Of a DNA stretch of 64,000 bases, positions 40,537-51,390 are shown piece by piece; the stretch's first letter is position 1; each line of letters begins with the position of its first letter. The stretch lies in the NCBI RefSeq assembly GCF_029675105.1, contig NZ_JAQQFV010000001.1, positions 434,001 to 498,000 of the forward strand. Reading direction: 5' to 3'. The notes under the pieces are model-generated. The model was given only the letters and a program-made list of their open reading frames with translations. It ran no database searches and was not told the DNA's origin. Position numbers and translations under genes: made by a program. Source of the DNA: Nocardia anocheti (GTDB lineage: Bacteria > Actinomycetota > Actinomycetes > Mycobacteriales > Mycobacteriaceae).

Positions 40537-41163
40537 TCAGCCCGCGGCGCGCCGGTACCAGGATTCGGCTTCGCGATGCGCGCCCTCGGATTCGAGCAGG
40601 GCGGCGAGGTTGGCCATCGCGCGCGGGTGACCGAGATCGGCGGCGCGACGGAAGCAGCGGCGCGCGGCGGTGACGGCACCGCGGTCGCGCAGCAGCAGGC
40701 CGAGATTGTTCATCGCGTCGATGTCGCCGTTGTCGGCGGCCTCGGCGTACCAGGACTCGGCCTCGTCGAAATGGTGGCGCTGTTCGTAGAGCCGGGCCAG
40801 GTTGTACATGGCGTCGAGATGCCCGGCGACGGCGGCGCGGTGGTACCAGATCTCGGCATCGGTGCGGTCGCCGTACTGGTAGAGCAGCGTGGCCAGGTTG
40901 TACATGGCGTTGCTGTTGCCACCCGAGGCCGCGCGCCGGTACCAGGACTCGGCCTCCTCGATGTCACCGAGCTTGTCGAGCAGCACGGCGAGGTTGTTCA
41001 TGGCCCGCGTGTGCCCCGCCGCCGAGGCCTGCCGGAACCAGTATTCGGCGGCCTCGAAATCGCTGTGGTCGTAGTAGATGTTGGCGAGATTGTGCATGGC
41101 GGTACCGTCTCCGCGCTCGGCAGCGCGATGCAGGCTCGCCATCGTTCCCGGCGGCAACGGCAC
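40537..41163 (-). CDS. Tetratricopeptide (Sel1-like) repeat protein
   Basis: A ~208-residue protein made of about six helix-turn-helix repeats with a period of ~34 residues, each around the pattern AM.NLA.LL...G....AE.WYRRAA..G. No signal peptide or other domain. Such solenoids act as protein-binding scaffolds. GTG at 41163 is preceded by GAGGGGGA and preferred to the first open codon at 41181. Convergent to nothing; its upstream gap is shared with the divergent hipBA module. Confidence 0.82.
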   Translation of the reverse strand: MPLPPGTMASLHRAAERGDGTAMHNLANIYYDHSDFEAAEYWFRQASAAGHTRAMNNLAVLLDKLGDIEEAESWYRRAASGGNSNAMYNLATLLYQYGDRTDAEIWYHRAAVAGHLDAMYNLARLYEQRHHFDEAESWYAEAADNGDIDAMNNLGLLLRDRGAVTAARRCFRRAADLGHPRAMANLAALLESEGAHREAESWYRRAAG

Positions 41164-41387
41164 AGCTCCCCCTCGGATCACCGGTTACACCTCGTCACGG
41201 AAAGTCTATGTGCTGCACCGAAGATCAGCCACGTCCTTCTCGTGTACCCCGAACCCCTTGCCCCCGAACACCGTTCACCCCCCTACGCATCTCCCCGGCA
41301 AACCCACTACCCCTCCGGTACCGATTCGCGCCCACCCCCAGCGCTCGAGCGCAACCCTCGCACCAGCTCGGCCACTACCCACCAACT

Positions 41388-41459
41388 GACTACGATATTG
41401 TAGTCAAAAACGTTGACTACAATATCGTAGTCGCCTAATATGACTACGAAATCGTAGTC
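41388..41459. promoter_or_regulatory. Three evenly spaced 18-bp palindromic operators of hipBA
   Basis: O1 gactacgatattgtagtc (41388-41405), O2 gactacaatatcgtagtc (41415-41432) and O3 gactacgaaatcgtagtc (41442-41459). Each has a perfect GACTAC/GTAGTC outer half; centres are exactly 27 bp apart. They flank and cover the hipB promoter, the normal place for HipB autorepression. Confidence 0.92.
41413..41441 (+). promoter_or_regulatory. hipBA promoter
   Basis: TTGACT (41413-41418), 17-base spacer, TAATAT (41436-41441). The -35 and spacer are covered by operator O2, and O3 covers the expected transcription start. AAGGAGG follows at 41463-41469. Confidence 0.85.
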
Positions 41460-41474
41460 ACCAAGGAGGTTGCC

Positions 41475-41717
41475 GTGGCCTACTCGGGAAAGGTGACCAG
41501 CCCCGAATCACTCGGCCGAATCCTGCAACAGGCCCGTCTTCTCAGCGGCCTCACCCAGCGCGAACTCGCTGAACGATTGGGTACCACCCAGCGCTACATC
41601 TGGGAGATCGAGGCAGGCAAGCCCTCGATCTACGTCGAGCGACTCTTCGCCATGATGCGCGAGACCGGCATGGAACTCACCGCGACCATCGACCCGAGGG
41701 ACGACCACCATGGGTGA
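41475..41717 (+). CDS. hipB: HipB-type antitoxin, XRE helix-turn-helix protein
   Basis: An 80-residue DNA-binding protein. LGRILQQARLLSGLTQRELAERLG and then TTQRYIWEIEAGKPS form the XRE helix-turn-helix. AAGGAGG lies 5 bases before the GTG. It overlaps the hipA gene by 8 bases, the standard antitoxin-first order. It should bind the three upstream palindromes and neutralise HipA. Confidence 0.92.
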   Translation: MAYSGKVTSPESLGRILQQARLLSGLTQRELAERLGTTQRYIWEIEAGKPSIYVERLFAMMRETGMELTATIDPRDDHHG

Positions 41718-42945
41718 TCTGACCGTCGAGCTGTACGGCACTCACCTGGGAACCCTCAGCGGCACCTCCCGTGACTACGATTTCGTGGCAGACGCCCAGG
41801 CCATCGGCACCTTCGGCCTGGACAGCACGATCCTGTCGCTGGCTGTCCCCCTGGCCGCCGTCCCGACGCGAGCACGCAGATCCCGTCGGCAGAACTTCTT
41901 CCGCGAACTGCTGCCGGAAGGCAGGATGCTCACACGCATGGCCGAGGCGGCGGGCCTCGGCGAGCGCGACGTGATCGGACTGCTCCGCCGATACGGTCGT
42001 GACGTGGCGGGTGCGATCCAGATCTGGGATCCCGATGTTCCCGGAGAGCCGAAATCCCCCGCGCTGGAGCCCCTGACCACGGCCGCTGTCGCGGAGATGC
42101 TGATCAATGTCGGCGAGAACCCGCTCGGAAACAGACCGGCCGGTGGCAAAACGTCGCTGGCTGGCGTGCAGGACAAGATCGTCCTGGCTCGAACCCCGCA
42201 GGGGTGGAATCGCGTCATCGACGGCTATCCGTCGACCCATATCCTCAAGCCAGAATCGGGTACGAATCCGAGCACGATCTACGACGAGGAGTATGGGGCG
42301 CGTTTCGTTCGCGCCGTGGGGCTCGCCGAATACGACACGTGGACAACCGAGTTCGACGGCGTTTCCGCGGTGGTGATCGAACGATTCGATCGGGTGGGTG
42401 ACGCGCCTTCCTCGCGAATTCACCAGGAAGACTTCAGCCAGGTGCTGGGCGCCTCGGGCGATCAGAAGTATCAGCGGTTCGGTGGGCGCGTCACCATGGC
42501 GCGCATCGCGGGCTGCCTGGCCGCGCTCGGTGATCGTGAATCGCTGAAACGCCTGCTGCGGATGACCACTCTCGCGGTCGCGGTCGGAAATCTGGACATG
42601 CACGCGAAGAACATCTCGCTGCTGCACCTGCCCGACGGCTCGACCACGCTCGCGCCCGCGTACGACTTCGTTCCACAGACTCATCAGCGCAATGACGGCG
42701 AGATGGCGCTGGCGGTGCACGAGGAGTACCGCCACCGGGCGATCACCCGTGCGCATCTCGTCGCCGAGGGTGCTGCCTGGGGTTTGTCCAACGCCGCCGA
42801 GATCGTGGATGCCACCTTGTCCCGCACACTGTCCACAGTGCGAGCCGAAACACCGCATCCCCGGGCACATTCCACGCTGACCGGCGACATCACCCGCTTC
42901 ACCACCAACCTGCTCGCGGGGCGGGCGGCTGGGTGGGATGGTTAG
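41710..42945 (+). CDS. hipA: HipA-type serine/threonine kinase toxin
   Basis: A 411-residue HipA with the N-subdomain included (VELYGTHLGTLSG...FRELLPEG). Kinase features: LAGVQDKIVLAR (glycine-loop region), HILKPE (ATP lysine), GNLDMHAKNIS near residue 296 (catalytic Asp and Asn) and APAYDFVP (metal Asp). All key residues are present, so it is probably active. E. coli HipA phosphorylates GltX; the target here is unknown. Codon use is close to the neighbours, but the upstream AT-rich operators suggest the module may be acquired. Confidence 0.93.
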   Translation: MGDLTVELYGTHLGTLSGTSRDYDFVADAQAIGTFGLDSTILSLAVPLAAVPTRARRSRRQNFFRELLPEGRMLTRMAEAAGLGERDVIGLLRRYGRDVAGAIQIWDPDVPGEPKSPALEPLTTAAVAEMLINVGENPLGNRPAGGKTSLAGVQDKIVLARTPQGWNRVIDGYPSTHILKPESGTNPSTIYDEEYGARFVRAVGLAEYDTWTTEFDGVSAVVIERFDRVGDAPSSRIHQEDFSQVLGASGDQKYQRFGGRVTMARIAGCLAALGDRESLKRLLRMTTLAVAVGNLDMHAKNISLLHLPDGSTTLAPAYDFVPQTHQRNDGEMALAVHEEYRHRAITRAHLVAEGAAWGLSNAAEIVDATLSRTLSTVRAETPHPRAHSTLTGDITRFTTNLLAGRAAGWDG

Positions 42946-43277
42946 GCGGAGATCCAGGTGGCGAGTGGCCAGATGGTGGCCATGGCCAGGGTGCCGAGGG
43001 CGGCGCGAGGGGAGATGAGGTCGCCGCGGAGGGCGGCGCCGGAGGCGAGGAAGGCGCCGGAGGCGAAGGCGAGGGCTTCACCGATGATGAGGACGGTGAG
43101 GGCGGTGATCTTTCTGGGGGCCTCACACGATGGGTCGACCGGGCAGCGGTCCAGGTCGTCGATGAGGACGGCGGCGATGGCGGCGGAGTAGACGAAGGCG
43201 GCGAGTACCGCGACGCAGAGTGCGGTGGTGAGGAGGAGGTCGGCCAGCCGTAGGACGGTCGGCCCGCGGGAGTTCAT
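42942..43277 (-). CDS. Small membrane protein
   Basis: A 111-residue protein with about four hydrophobic helices (residues ~10-35, 50-75, 82-95, 98-110) and a polar loop with two Cys between the first two (RCPVDPSCEAP), possibly a disulfide outside the cell. I do not recognise the family. ATG 43277 is preferred to an open codon at 43337, which would run into the promoter of the divergent gene. Its stop overlaps the end of hipA by 4 bases on the other strand. Confidence 0.6.
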   Translation of the reverse strand: MNSRGPTVLRLADLLLTTALCVAVLAAFVYSAAIAAVLIDDLDRCPVDPSCEAPRKITALTVLIIGEALAFASGAFLASGAALRGDLISPRAALGTLAMATIWPLATWISA

Positions 43278-43354
43278 GAATCCCAACGTACTGGGGGGTG
43301 CGTCGATACGATCGGACGAATTCTCTATCGGCGGCATGTCAGGACATCGGGATC

Positions 43355-44269
43355 ATGAGAACTCCTCGCCTTCTTCTCCTGCTGATGACCGGGGTAACCG
43401 GTGCGCTCGTCCTGCCCGGGGCGGCGACGGTGAGTGCCGCGCCGCAGACGTGTGCACCGTGGACGCGGGAGGTCGTCGCCGATGGGTTCGGGGCGTTGGA
43501 GAATCTCGGGTTCGACGGGCGGGGGAATGTGCTGCTGTCCGAACAGGATCTGGGTGGTGGGCCGGGGGCCGTGCGGGTGCTGGGTGCCGATGGCACTCGG
43601 GGCACGCTGGCTGACGGGGTCGATGGGCCGGGTGGAATCGTGGTTGACGGGGCGAGCGCGTACTTCACCACCGGGAACACCGCGACGGCCGCGTTGAGCG
43701 GGCAGAGTTCGGGGACAATCGATGCGGTCGATCTCGAGACCGGTGTCCGGAGCACGGTCGCGCGCGGGCTGACGATGCCGAACGGGCTGACGCGATTGGC
43801 GAACGGTGACTTCGTGGTGAGTAGGGACATCGGCGGTGGGTCGATGACCAGGGTGGACACGGCGGGCAACACCACGCCGTTCGCGACGACGCTGACCTCG
43901 ACCAACGGCCTGGCCTTCGACGCACCCCGCGATCGGCTGATCGTCTCGACCACCTTCGACCCCACCACGGTGATCGCCGCCGTCGACCCTGCGGGCACCC
44001 CGATCACCCGCACCGAGCTCCCCGGCTTCGGCCCGCTGAACTCCGCCGACGACCTCACCGTCGCCCCCGACGGCACCGCCTACGTCGCGCTCAACGTGGC
44101 GGGCGCGGTCCACCAGGTCGACCTCGACAACGGCCGATCCTGCCGCATCGCCGACAACCTGCCCCTGATCTCCTCGGTCCGCTTCGGCACCGGCCCCGGC
44201 TGGGACCCGAACTCCCTGTACGCCACCAGCTTCCTGGGCACCGTCACCAAGCTGTCTCCGCCCCGGTAA
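43355..44269 (+). CDS. Secreted SMP-30/NHL-like beta-propeller protein
   Basis: A 304-residue protein with a signal peptide (residues 1-~28, ending SAAPQTC). The mature part shows repeating strands such as LENLGFDGRGNVLLSEQD, VDGPGGIVVDGASAYFTT, GLTMPNGLTRLANGDFVVS and ADDLTVAPDGTAYVALN, as in six-bladed SMP-30/strictosidine synthase-like propellers. Enzyme activity cannot be told. ATG 43355 is chosen because the signal peptide starts there. Confidence 0.8.
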   Translation: MRTPRLLLLLMTGVTGALVLPGAATVSAAPQTCAPWTREVVADGFGALENLGFDGRGNVLLSEQDLGGGPGAVRVLGADGTRGTLADGVDGPGGIVVDGASAYFTTGNTATAALSGQSSGTIDAVDLETGVRSTVARGLTMPNGLTRLANGDFVVSRDIGGGSMTRVDTAGNTTPFATTLTSTNGLAFDAPRDRLIVSTTFDPTTVIAAVDPAGTPITRTELPGFGPLNSADDLTVAPDGTAYVALNVAGAVHQVDLDNGRSCRIADNLPLISSVRFGTGPGWDPNSLYATSFLGTVTKLSPPR

Positions 44270-44282
44270 GCACCGGCGAACG

Positions 44283-44324
44283 CGAAAGGCGCTCGCGGAC
44301 CTGGTGGTCGGCGAGCGCCTTTCG
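44283..44324. terminator. Bidirectional hairpin terminator
   Basis: A perfect 14-bp stem (44283-44296 and 44311-44324) around a 14-base loop, between the propeller gene and the convergent gltD. Confidence 0.85.
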
Positions 44325-44339
44325 TGTTGTCGCGAGAGA

Positions 44340-45801
<1,462 letters not shown>

Positions 45802-45809
<8 letters not shown>

Positions 45810-48800
45810 GTGCGGCCTCCATAATCGCCTCGTCAACGTCCTTGCCGCTCTTCTCAGCTTCGGAGATGGCGAGCAAAACCTTCTTGTATTCGCGGGGCAT
45901 GACCTTCACGAAGTGGTTCACCTGCTGGGACCAGTCGCTCAGGATGCGTTCGGCCACAGCCGAACCCGTTTCGTCGCGGTGCGTCGCGATGATGTCGCGC
46001 AGCCAGGTGAAGTCGTCACCGGAGAGCTGCTCGATCGCCTCGGACTGATCCGGGTTGACGCGCTCGGGCAGCGTGCCCTCCGGGTCGTAGACGAACGCGA
46101 CACCGCCGGACATACCGGCGCCGAGGTTGCGGCCGGTACCACCGAGGATGACCACTCGGCCACCGGTCATGTACTCGAGCGCGTGGTCGCCCACACCCTC
46201 GACCACCGCGGTGGCGCCGGAGTTGCGCACGCCGAACCGCTCACCGGCGACACCGTTGATCAGGATCCGGCCGCTGGTGGCGCCGAACATGATCACGTTG
46301 CCCGCGATGATGTTGTCCTCGGCGACGAAGCCCTCCGGCGCGGTGAGCGACGGGCGGACCACGATGTGACCACCGGACAGACCCTTGCCGACGTAGTCGT
46401 TGGCGTCACCCTGCACGCGCAGGGTGATACCGGCCGGGACGAACGCGCCGAAGCTGTTGCCCGCCGACCCGTTGAAGGTGATGTCGATGGTGTCGTCGGG
46501 CAGGCCCGCGCCACCGTAGAGCTTGGTCACCTCGTGGCCGAGCATGGTGCCGACCGTGCGGTTGACGTTGGTGATCTTGGTTTCGATCTTCACCGCCTGA
46601 CCACGCTCGAGTGCGGGGGCGCTCTGCGCGATCAGCTCGTTGTCCAGCGCCTTGTCCAGGCCGTGGTCCTGGGTGCCGGTGCAGCGGGTGTCCTGGTTCA
46701 TGAACGCCGTCTCCGGCATGTCCAGGATCGGCGACAGGTCCAGCTTGGCGGCCTTGTAGTGCGCCTTGGCCTTGGTGGTGTCGAGCAGGTCGACCCGGCC
46801 GATGGCCTCGTCGAGGGTGCGGAAGCCCAGCTCGGCGAGCAGCTCACGCACCTCCTCGGCGATGAACAGCATGAAGTTCTCGACGAACTCCGGCTTGCCG
46901 GAGAAGCGCTCGCGCAGCACCGGGTTCTGGGTGGCGATACCCACCGGGCAGGTGTCGAGGTGGCACACGCGCATCATGATGCAGCCCGAGACGACCAGCG
47001 GAGCGGTCGCGAAACCGAACTCCTCGGCGCCGAGCAGGGCGGCGATCATCACGTCGCGGCCGGTCTTCATCTGACCGTCGACCTGGACCACGATGCGGTC
47101 GCGCAGGCCGTTGAGCAGCAGGGTCTGCTGGGTCTCGGCCAGGCCGAGCTCCCAGGGGCCACCCGCGTGCTTGAGCGAGGTCAGCGGCGAGGCGCCGGTG
47201 CCGCCGTCGTGGCCCGAGATGAGCACGACGTCGGCGTGCGCCTTGGACACACCGGTGGCGACGGTGCCGACACCCGGCTCCGCGACAAGTTTCACGTGAA
47301 TCCGCGCCTGCGGGTTCGCGTTCTTCAGGTCGTGGATCAGCTGGGCCAGATCCTCGATCGAGTAGATGTCGTGGTGCGGCGGCGGGGAGATCAGACCCAC
47401 GCCCGGGGTGGAGTGACGCACCTCGGCGACCCACGGGTACACCTTGTGCGCGGGCAGCTGGCCGCCCTCGCCCGGCTTGGCGCCCTGGGCCATCTTGATC
47501 TGGATGTCGGTGGCGTTGGTCAGGTAGTGCGCGGTGACGCCGAAGCGACCCGAGGCGACCTGCTTGATCGCCGAACGACGCCAGTCGCCGTTCTCCTCGA
47601 CCTCGAAGCGAGCGGGGCTCTCGCCGCCCTCACCGGAGTTCGAGCGCGCGCCCAGGCGGTTCATCGCGATGGCGAGGGTCTCGTGCGACTCCGCCGAGAT
47701 GGAGCCGTAGCTCATCGCGCCGGTGGAGAATCGCTTGACGATCTCGCTGGCGGGCTCGACCTCGTCGATCGAGATCGACGCACGGGCGCTGGTCTTGAAC
47801 TTGAACAGGCCGCGCAGGGCCGCCAGCCGCTCGGACTGGTCGTCGACCAGCTTGGTGTACTCCTTGAAGACCGAGTACTGGCCCGAGCGGGTGGCGTGCT
47901 GCAGCTTGAACACGGTGTCGGGGTTGAACAGGTGGTACTCGCCCTCGCGACGCCACTGGTACTCACCGCCGACCTCGAGCTCGCGGTGCGCGCGCTCGTT
48001 GCGGTTCTCCAGGAACGCCACGCGGTGACGGGCGGCCACCTCGGCGGCGATCTCGTCGAGACCGATGCCGTCCAGCGGCGAGCGCAGGCCGGTGAAGTAC
48101 TCGTCGACCAGGTCCTGGGCCAGGCCGATGACCTGGTACAGCTGGGCGCCGTTGTAGGAGGCCAGGGTGGAGATGCCCATCTTCGACATCACCTTGAGCA
48201 CACCGTTGCTGGCCGCGGTGCAGTAGTTCGCGACGGCCTTGCGGAAGTCGGCGGTGCGGTCGCCGGTGCTGCCCGGGATCTGCAGCGAGCCGCGCTCGAG
48301 CATGTCCTCGATGGTCTCGAAGGCCATGTACGGGTTGATCGCGGCGGCGCCGAAGCCCACCAGCATGGCCATGTGGTGCACCTCGCGGGCGTCACCGGCC
48401 TCCACGACCAGGCCGACCATGGTGCGGGTGCGCTCGCGCACCAGGTGGTGGTGCACCGAGGAGGTGAGCAGCAGCGACGGGATCGGCGCCAGCTTCTCGT
48501 TGGACTCGCGGTCGGAGAGCACGATGATCCGCGCGCCGCCGTCGATGGCGGCCGAGACCTGGGTGTTGATCGCGGTCAGCGCCGCGCGCATGCCCGCGCC
48601 GCCCTCGGCGGCCGGGTACAGACCACGCACGACCACCGAGCGCAGGCCGGGGTGGCTGCCGTCGTCGTTGATGTGGACCAGCTTGGCCAACTCGTCGTTG
48701 TCCAGGATCGGCTGCTCGAGCGCGATCTGCTTGCACGACTCGGGGCCGGGGTGCAGCAGGTCGGCCTCGGGACCGATGTTGCGCTTGAGGCTGGTGACGA

Positions 48801-50454
48801 CCTTCTCGCGGATCGCGTCCAGCGGCGGGTTGGTGACCTGCGCGAACAGCTGCGAGAAGTAGTCGAACAGCAGGCGCGACCGGTTCGACAGCACCGCGAT
48901 CGGGGTGTCGGTACCCATCGAGCCCAGTGCCTCGCCGCCGGTCTTGGCCATCGGCGTGATCAGCAGGTTCAGGTCCTCGGTGGTGTAGCCGAAGATCTGC
49001 TGACGGATCAGCACGCGGTCGTGCGACATGTGCACGTGCGGGCGGTCGGGCAGGTCGGCCAGGCGGCTGACGCCCTCGTCGAGCCACTGCTGGTACGGCT
49101 GCGCCGCGGCCAGCTCGCCCTTGATCTCGGCGTCGGTGAGGATGCGGCCCTGCTCGGTGTCGACCAGGAACATCTTGCCCGGCTGCAGGCGGATCTTCTG
49201 GACCACGGTGGCCGGGTCGATGTCGAGCACGCCGACCTCGGAGGCCAGCACGACCAGGCCGTCGTCGGTGACCCAGATGCGACCGGGGCGCAGACCGTTG
49301 CGGTCGAGCACGGCGCCGATCTTCTTGCCGTCGGAGAAGCAGACGGCGGCGGGGCCGTCCCAGGGCTCCATCAGCATGGAGTGGTACTCGTAGAACGCCC
49401 GCAGCCGCGGGTCCATGTTCTCGTCGCGTTCCCAGGCTTCGGGAATCATCATCATGACGGCGTGGTGCAGGTCGCGACCGCCCAGGTGCAGCAGTTCGAG
49501 CACCTCGTCGAAGCGGGCCGTGTCACTGGCACCCGGGGTACAGACGGGGAAGATCTTCTCCAGGCGGTTCTTGCCCGCCTCGTCCTTGCCGAACACATCC
49601 GAACGCAGCAGCGCCTCACGCGCGCGCATCCAGTTCTCGTTACCGGTGACGGTGTTGATCTCACCGTTGTGGGCGACCCGGCGGAACGGGTGCGCCAGCG
49701 GCCACGAGGGGAAGGTGTTGGTGGAGAAGCGCGAGTGCACGATGCCGATGGCCGACTCGACGCGCTCGTCCTGCAGGTCCAGGTAGAACGCGCGCAGCTG
49801 CGGCGTGGTGAACATGCCCTTGTAGATGAAGGTCTCGCCGGACAGGCTCGGGAAGTACACCGACTCCTTGCCGACCGCGCCCTCGCCCGAGCCGGACTTG
49901 CCCAGCTCGTGCTCGATCCGCTTGCGGATCACGTAGGCGCGACGCTCCAGGTCCATGCCCGAGAGCTGCTCGGCGGCGTTCTTCGGCGAACCGATGAAGA
50001 TCTGCCGGAAGGTGGGCATGGCGTCGCGCGCCAGCGCACCCAGCGAGGACTCCTCGATCGGCACCTCGCGCCAGCCCAGCACGGCCAGGCCCTCTTCGAC
50101 GACGATCTTCTCGACGCCGTAGGCGGCACGCGCGGCTTCGCGACGGGCCTGCGGCAGGAAGGCGATACCGGAGGCGTAGGAACCGACCGGGGGCAGCTCG
50201 AAGTCGACCACAGCGCGGAAGAACTTGTCCGGGAGCTGGATGAGGATGCCCGCGCCGTCACCGGAGTTCGGCTCCGCGCCCGCGGCACCGCGGTGCTCGA
50301 GGTTCAGCAGGGCCGTGATGGCCTTGTCGACGATGTCGCGACTGCGTCGTCCGTGCATGTCGGCGACGAACGCGACGCCGCAGGCGTCGTGCTCGAATGC
50401 CGGATCGTAGAGCCCGGTGACACCGGGTGACCTGTGGCCAGGAAGTTGCGTCAT
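45802..50454 (-). CDS. gltB: Glutamate synthase large subunit
   Basis: A 1550-residue GltB that converts glutamine and 2-oxoglutarate to two glutamates. A 24-residue propeptide is expected to be removed to expose Cys25 (HDACGVAF), the nucleophile of the class II amidotransferase domain (to ~420). A central domain, an FMN-binding synthase barrel with the 3Fe-4S motif [15 protein letters not shown] (near residue 1155), and the C-terminal beta-helix ([14 protein letters not shown]) follow. Full length. Same order and strand as M. tuberculosis Rv3859c-Rv3858c. Confidence 0.97.
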
Positions 50455-51390
50455 GCCTCTGCCTTCAAGAAAGTCGGCTGTCGATGAATCGGCCGCCCGT
50501 TGGATTGGGCCCTATCGTCGTTTCGCCTCCGTCAAGACTGCGTCCGTACGATCCGAAACCAGCTACGGTGATGGTTGCGGCGTGCAGTCACGTCTCCAGT
50601 TGTCCACCCGCTTCGTTGACGTAGTGGGTGCTCAGAGGTAACGGAACGTTGACACGTTCCTCACCTCCGCGCGGGTTTCACCCGCTACTGTTGGCCCGGT
50701 TTCACCGGACCCCGAACAGGTGGTTGTGCCGAACAGGGGTGTGCTCGGCGTAAGAGCAAACGATAAGTCAGACCGTGAGCCCAACCAACTAAGGTTGTGC
50801 TAATAACCTTGTCTAGCTGGGGTTTGTAACGGCGGCTTGCTTCGTCGCGCGCGTCGTCCAGTGTAAAGCAGAGCGGGTGCTGGATCGATCCCGGACAACC
50901 CGTGCCGACCTGCGCGAACACTGTGGGCGAGCAGGCCCGAAACATCCTCCGGCACCGGGCCGAAAGCTGAACTCACCTGCACCGCAGCAGATTTCCCTTT
51001 ACTCCCGGACGCCAAACCTGAAACCTCCGCTAACCGGGGTAGGTCACGGTGAGATATATCCGACAGCGGCTTCGACATGCGGGGTAGTCATCCAACCGTT
51101 CGGTCTGTATTTCGGAGATGTGCCGCAGCACACTTCTGGCTACCGATCGAGGAGTGTCGTTCGCCACATCGGGGGCGTACCAGACCGTCCGGTATGGCTC
51201 GCCAGGGTCGACACGCCGAGGTGGACGCGTCGAACCGACGGCGCCGCGATGTATCAGGTGTCCAGTTGTGAGGCTGACCACAAAGAGGCCGCGCGCGCTC
51301 GGTGTGGCGGGTCGGGGCCTGTCACGCTGGCACAACGAATCCATGACAGTTTCGCCATGCCATGTGGAGCGCACGACCCGGGGAGAACCT
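50455..51390. other. Long intergenic region between gltB and the DUF4407 gene
   Basis: 936 bases with no convincing gene on either strand; open frames here lack start signals and codon character. It holds the divergent promoters of gltB and of the DUF4407 gene. Features seen: three adjacent hairpins (50643-50711), a TTGTCCACC near 50592, and an inverted repeat AAGGTT-N8-AACCTT at 50791-50810. The right half (50850-51390) shows nothing that I can name. Confidence 0.7.
50643..50711 (-). other. Three consecutive tight hairpins upstream of gltB
   Basis: In + coordinates: GGAACGT-TGAC-ACGTTCC (50643-50660), GCGGGT-TTC-ACCCGC (50671-50685) and CCGGT-TTC-ACCGG (50696-50708, plus two more pairs outside). 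On the gltB strand the last two have GAA loops closed by T-A pairs. They lie ~190-260 bases before the gltB start, so may be part of a structured leader; they match no riboswitch class that I know. Confidence 0.5.

Noticed and set aside
50877..51390. Plus-strand open frames upstream of the DUF4407 gene
   Set aside because: No ribosome binding site, mixed composition and no domain; treated as intergenic.
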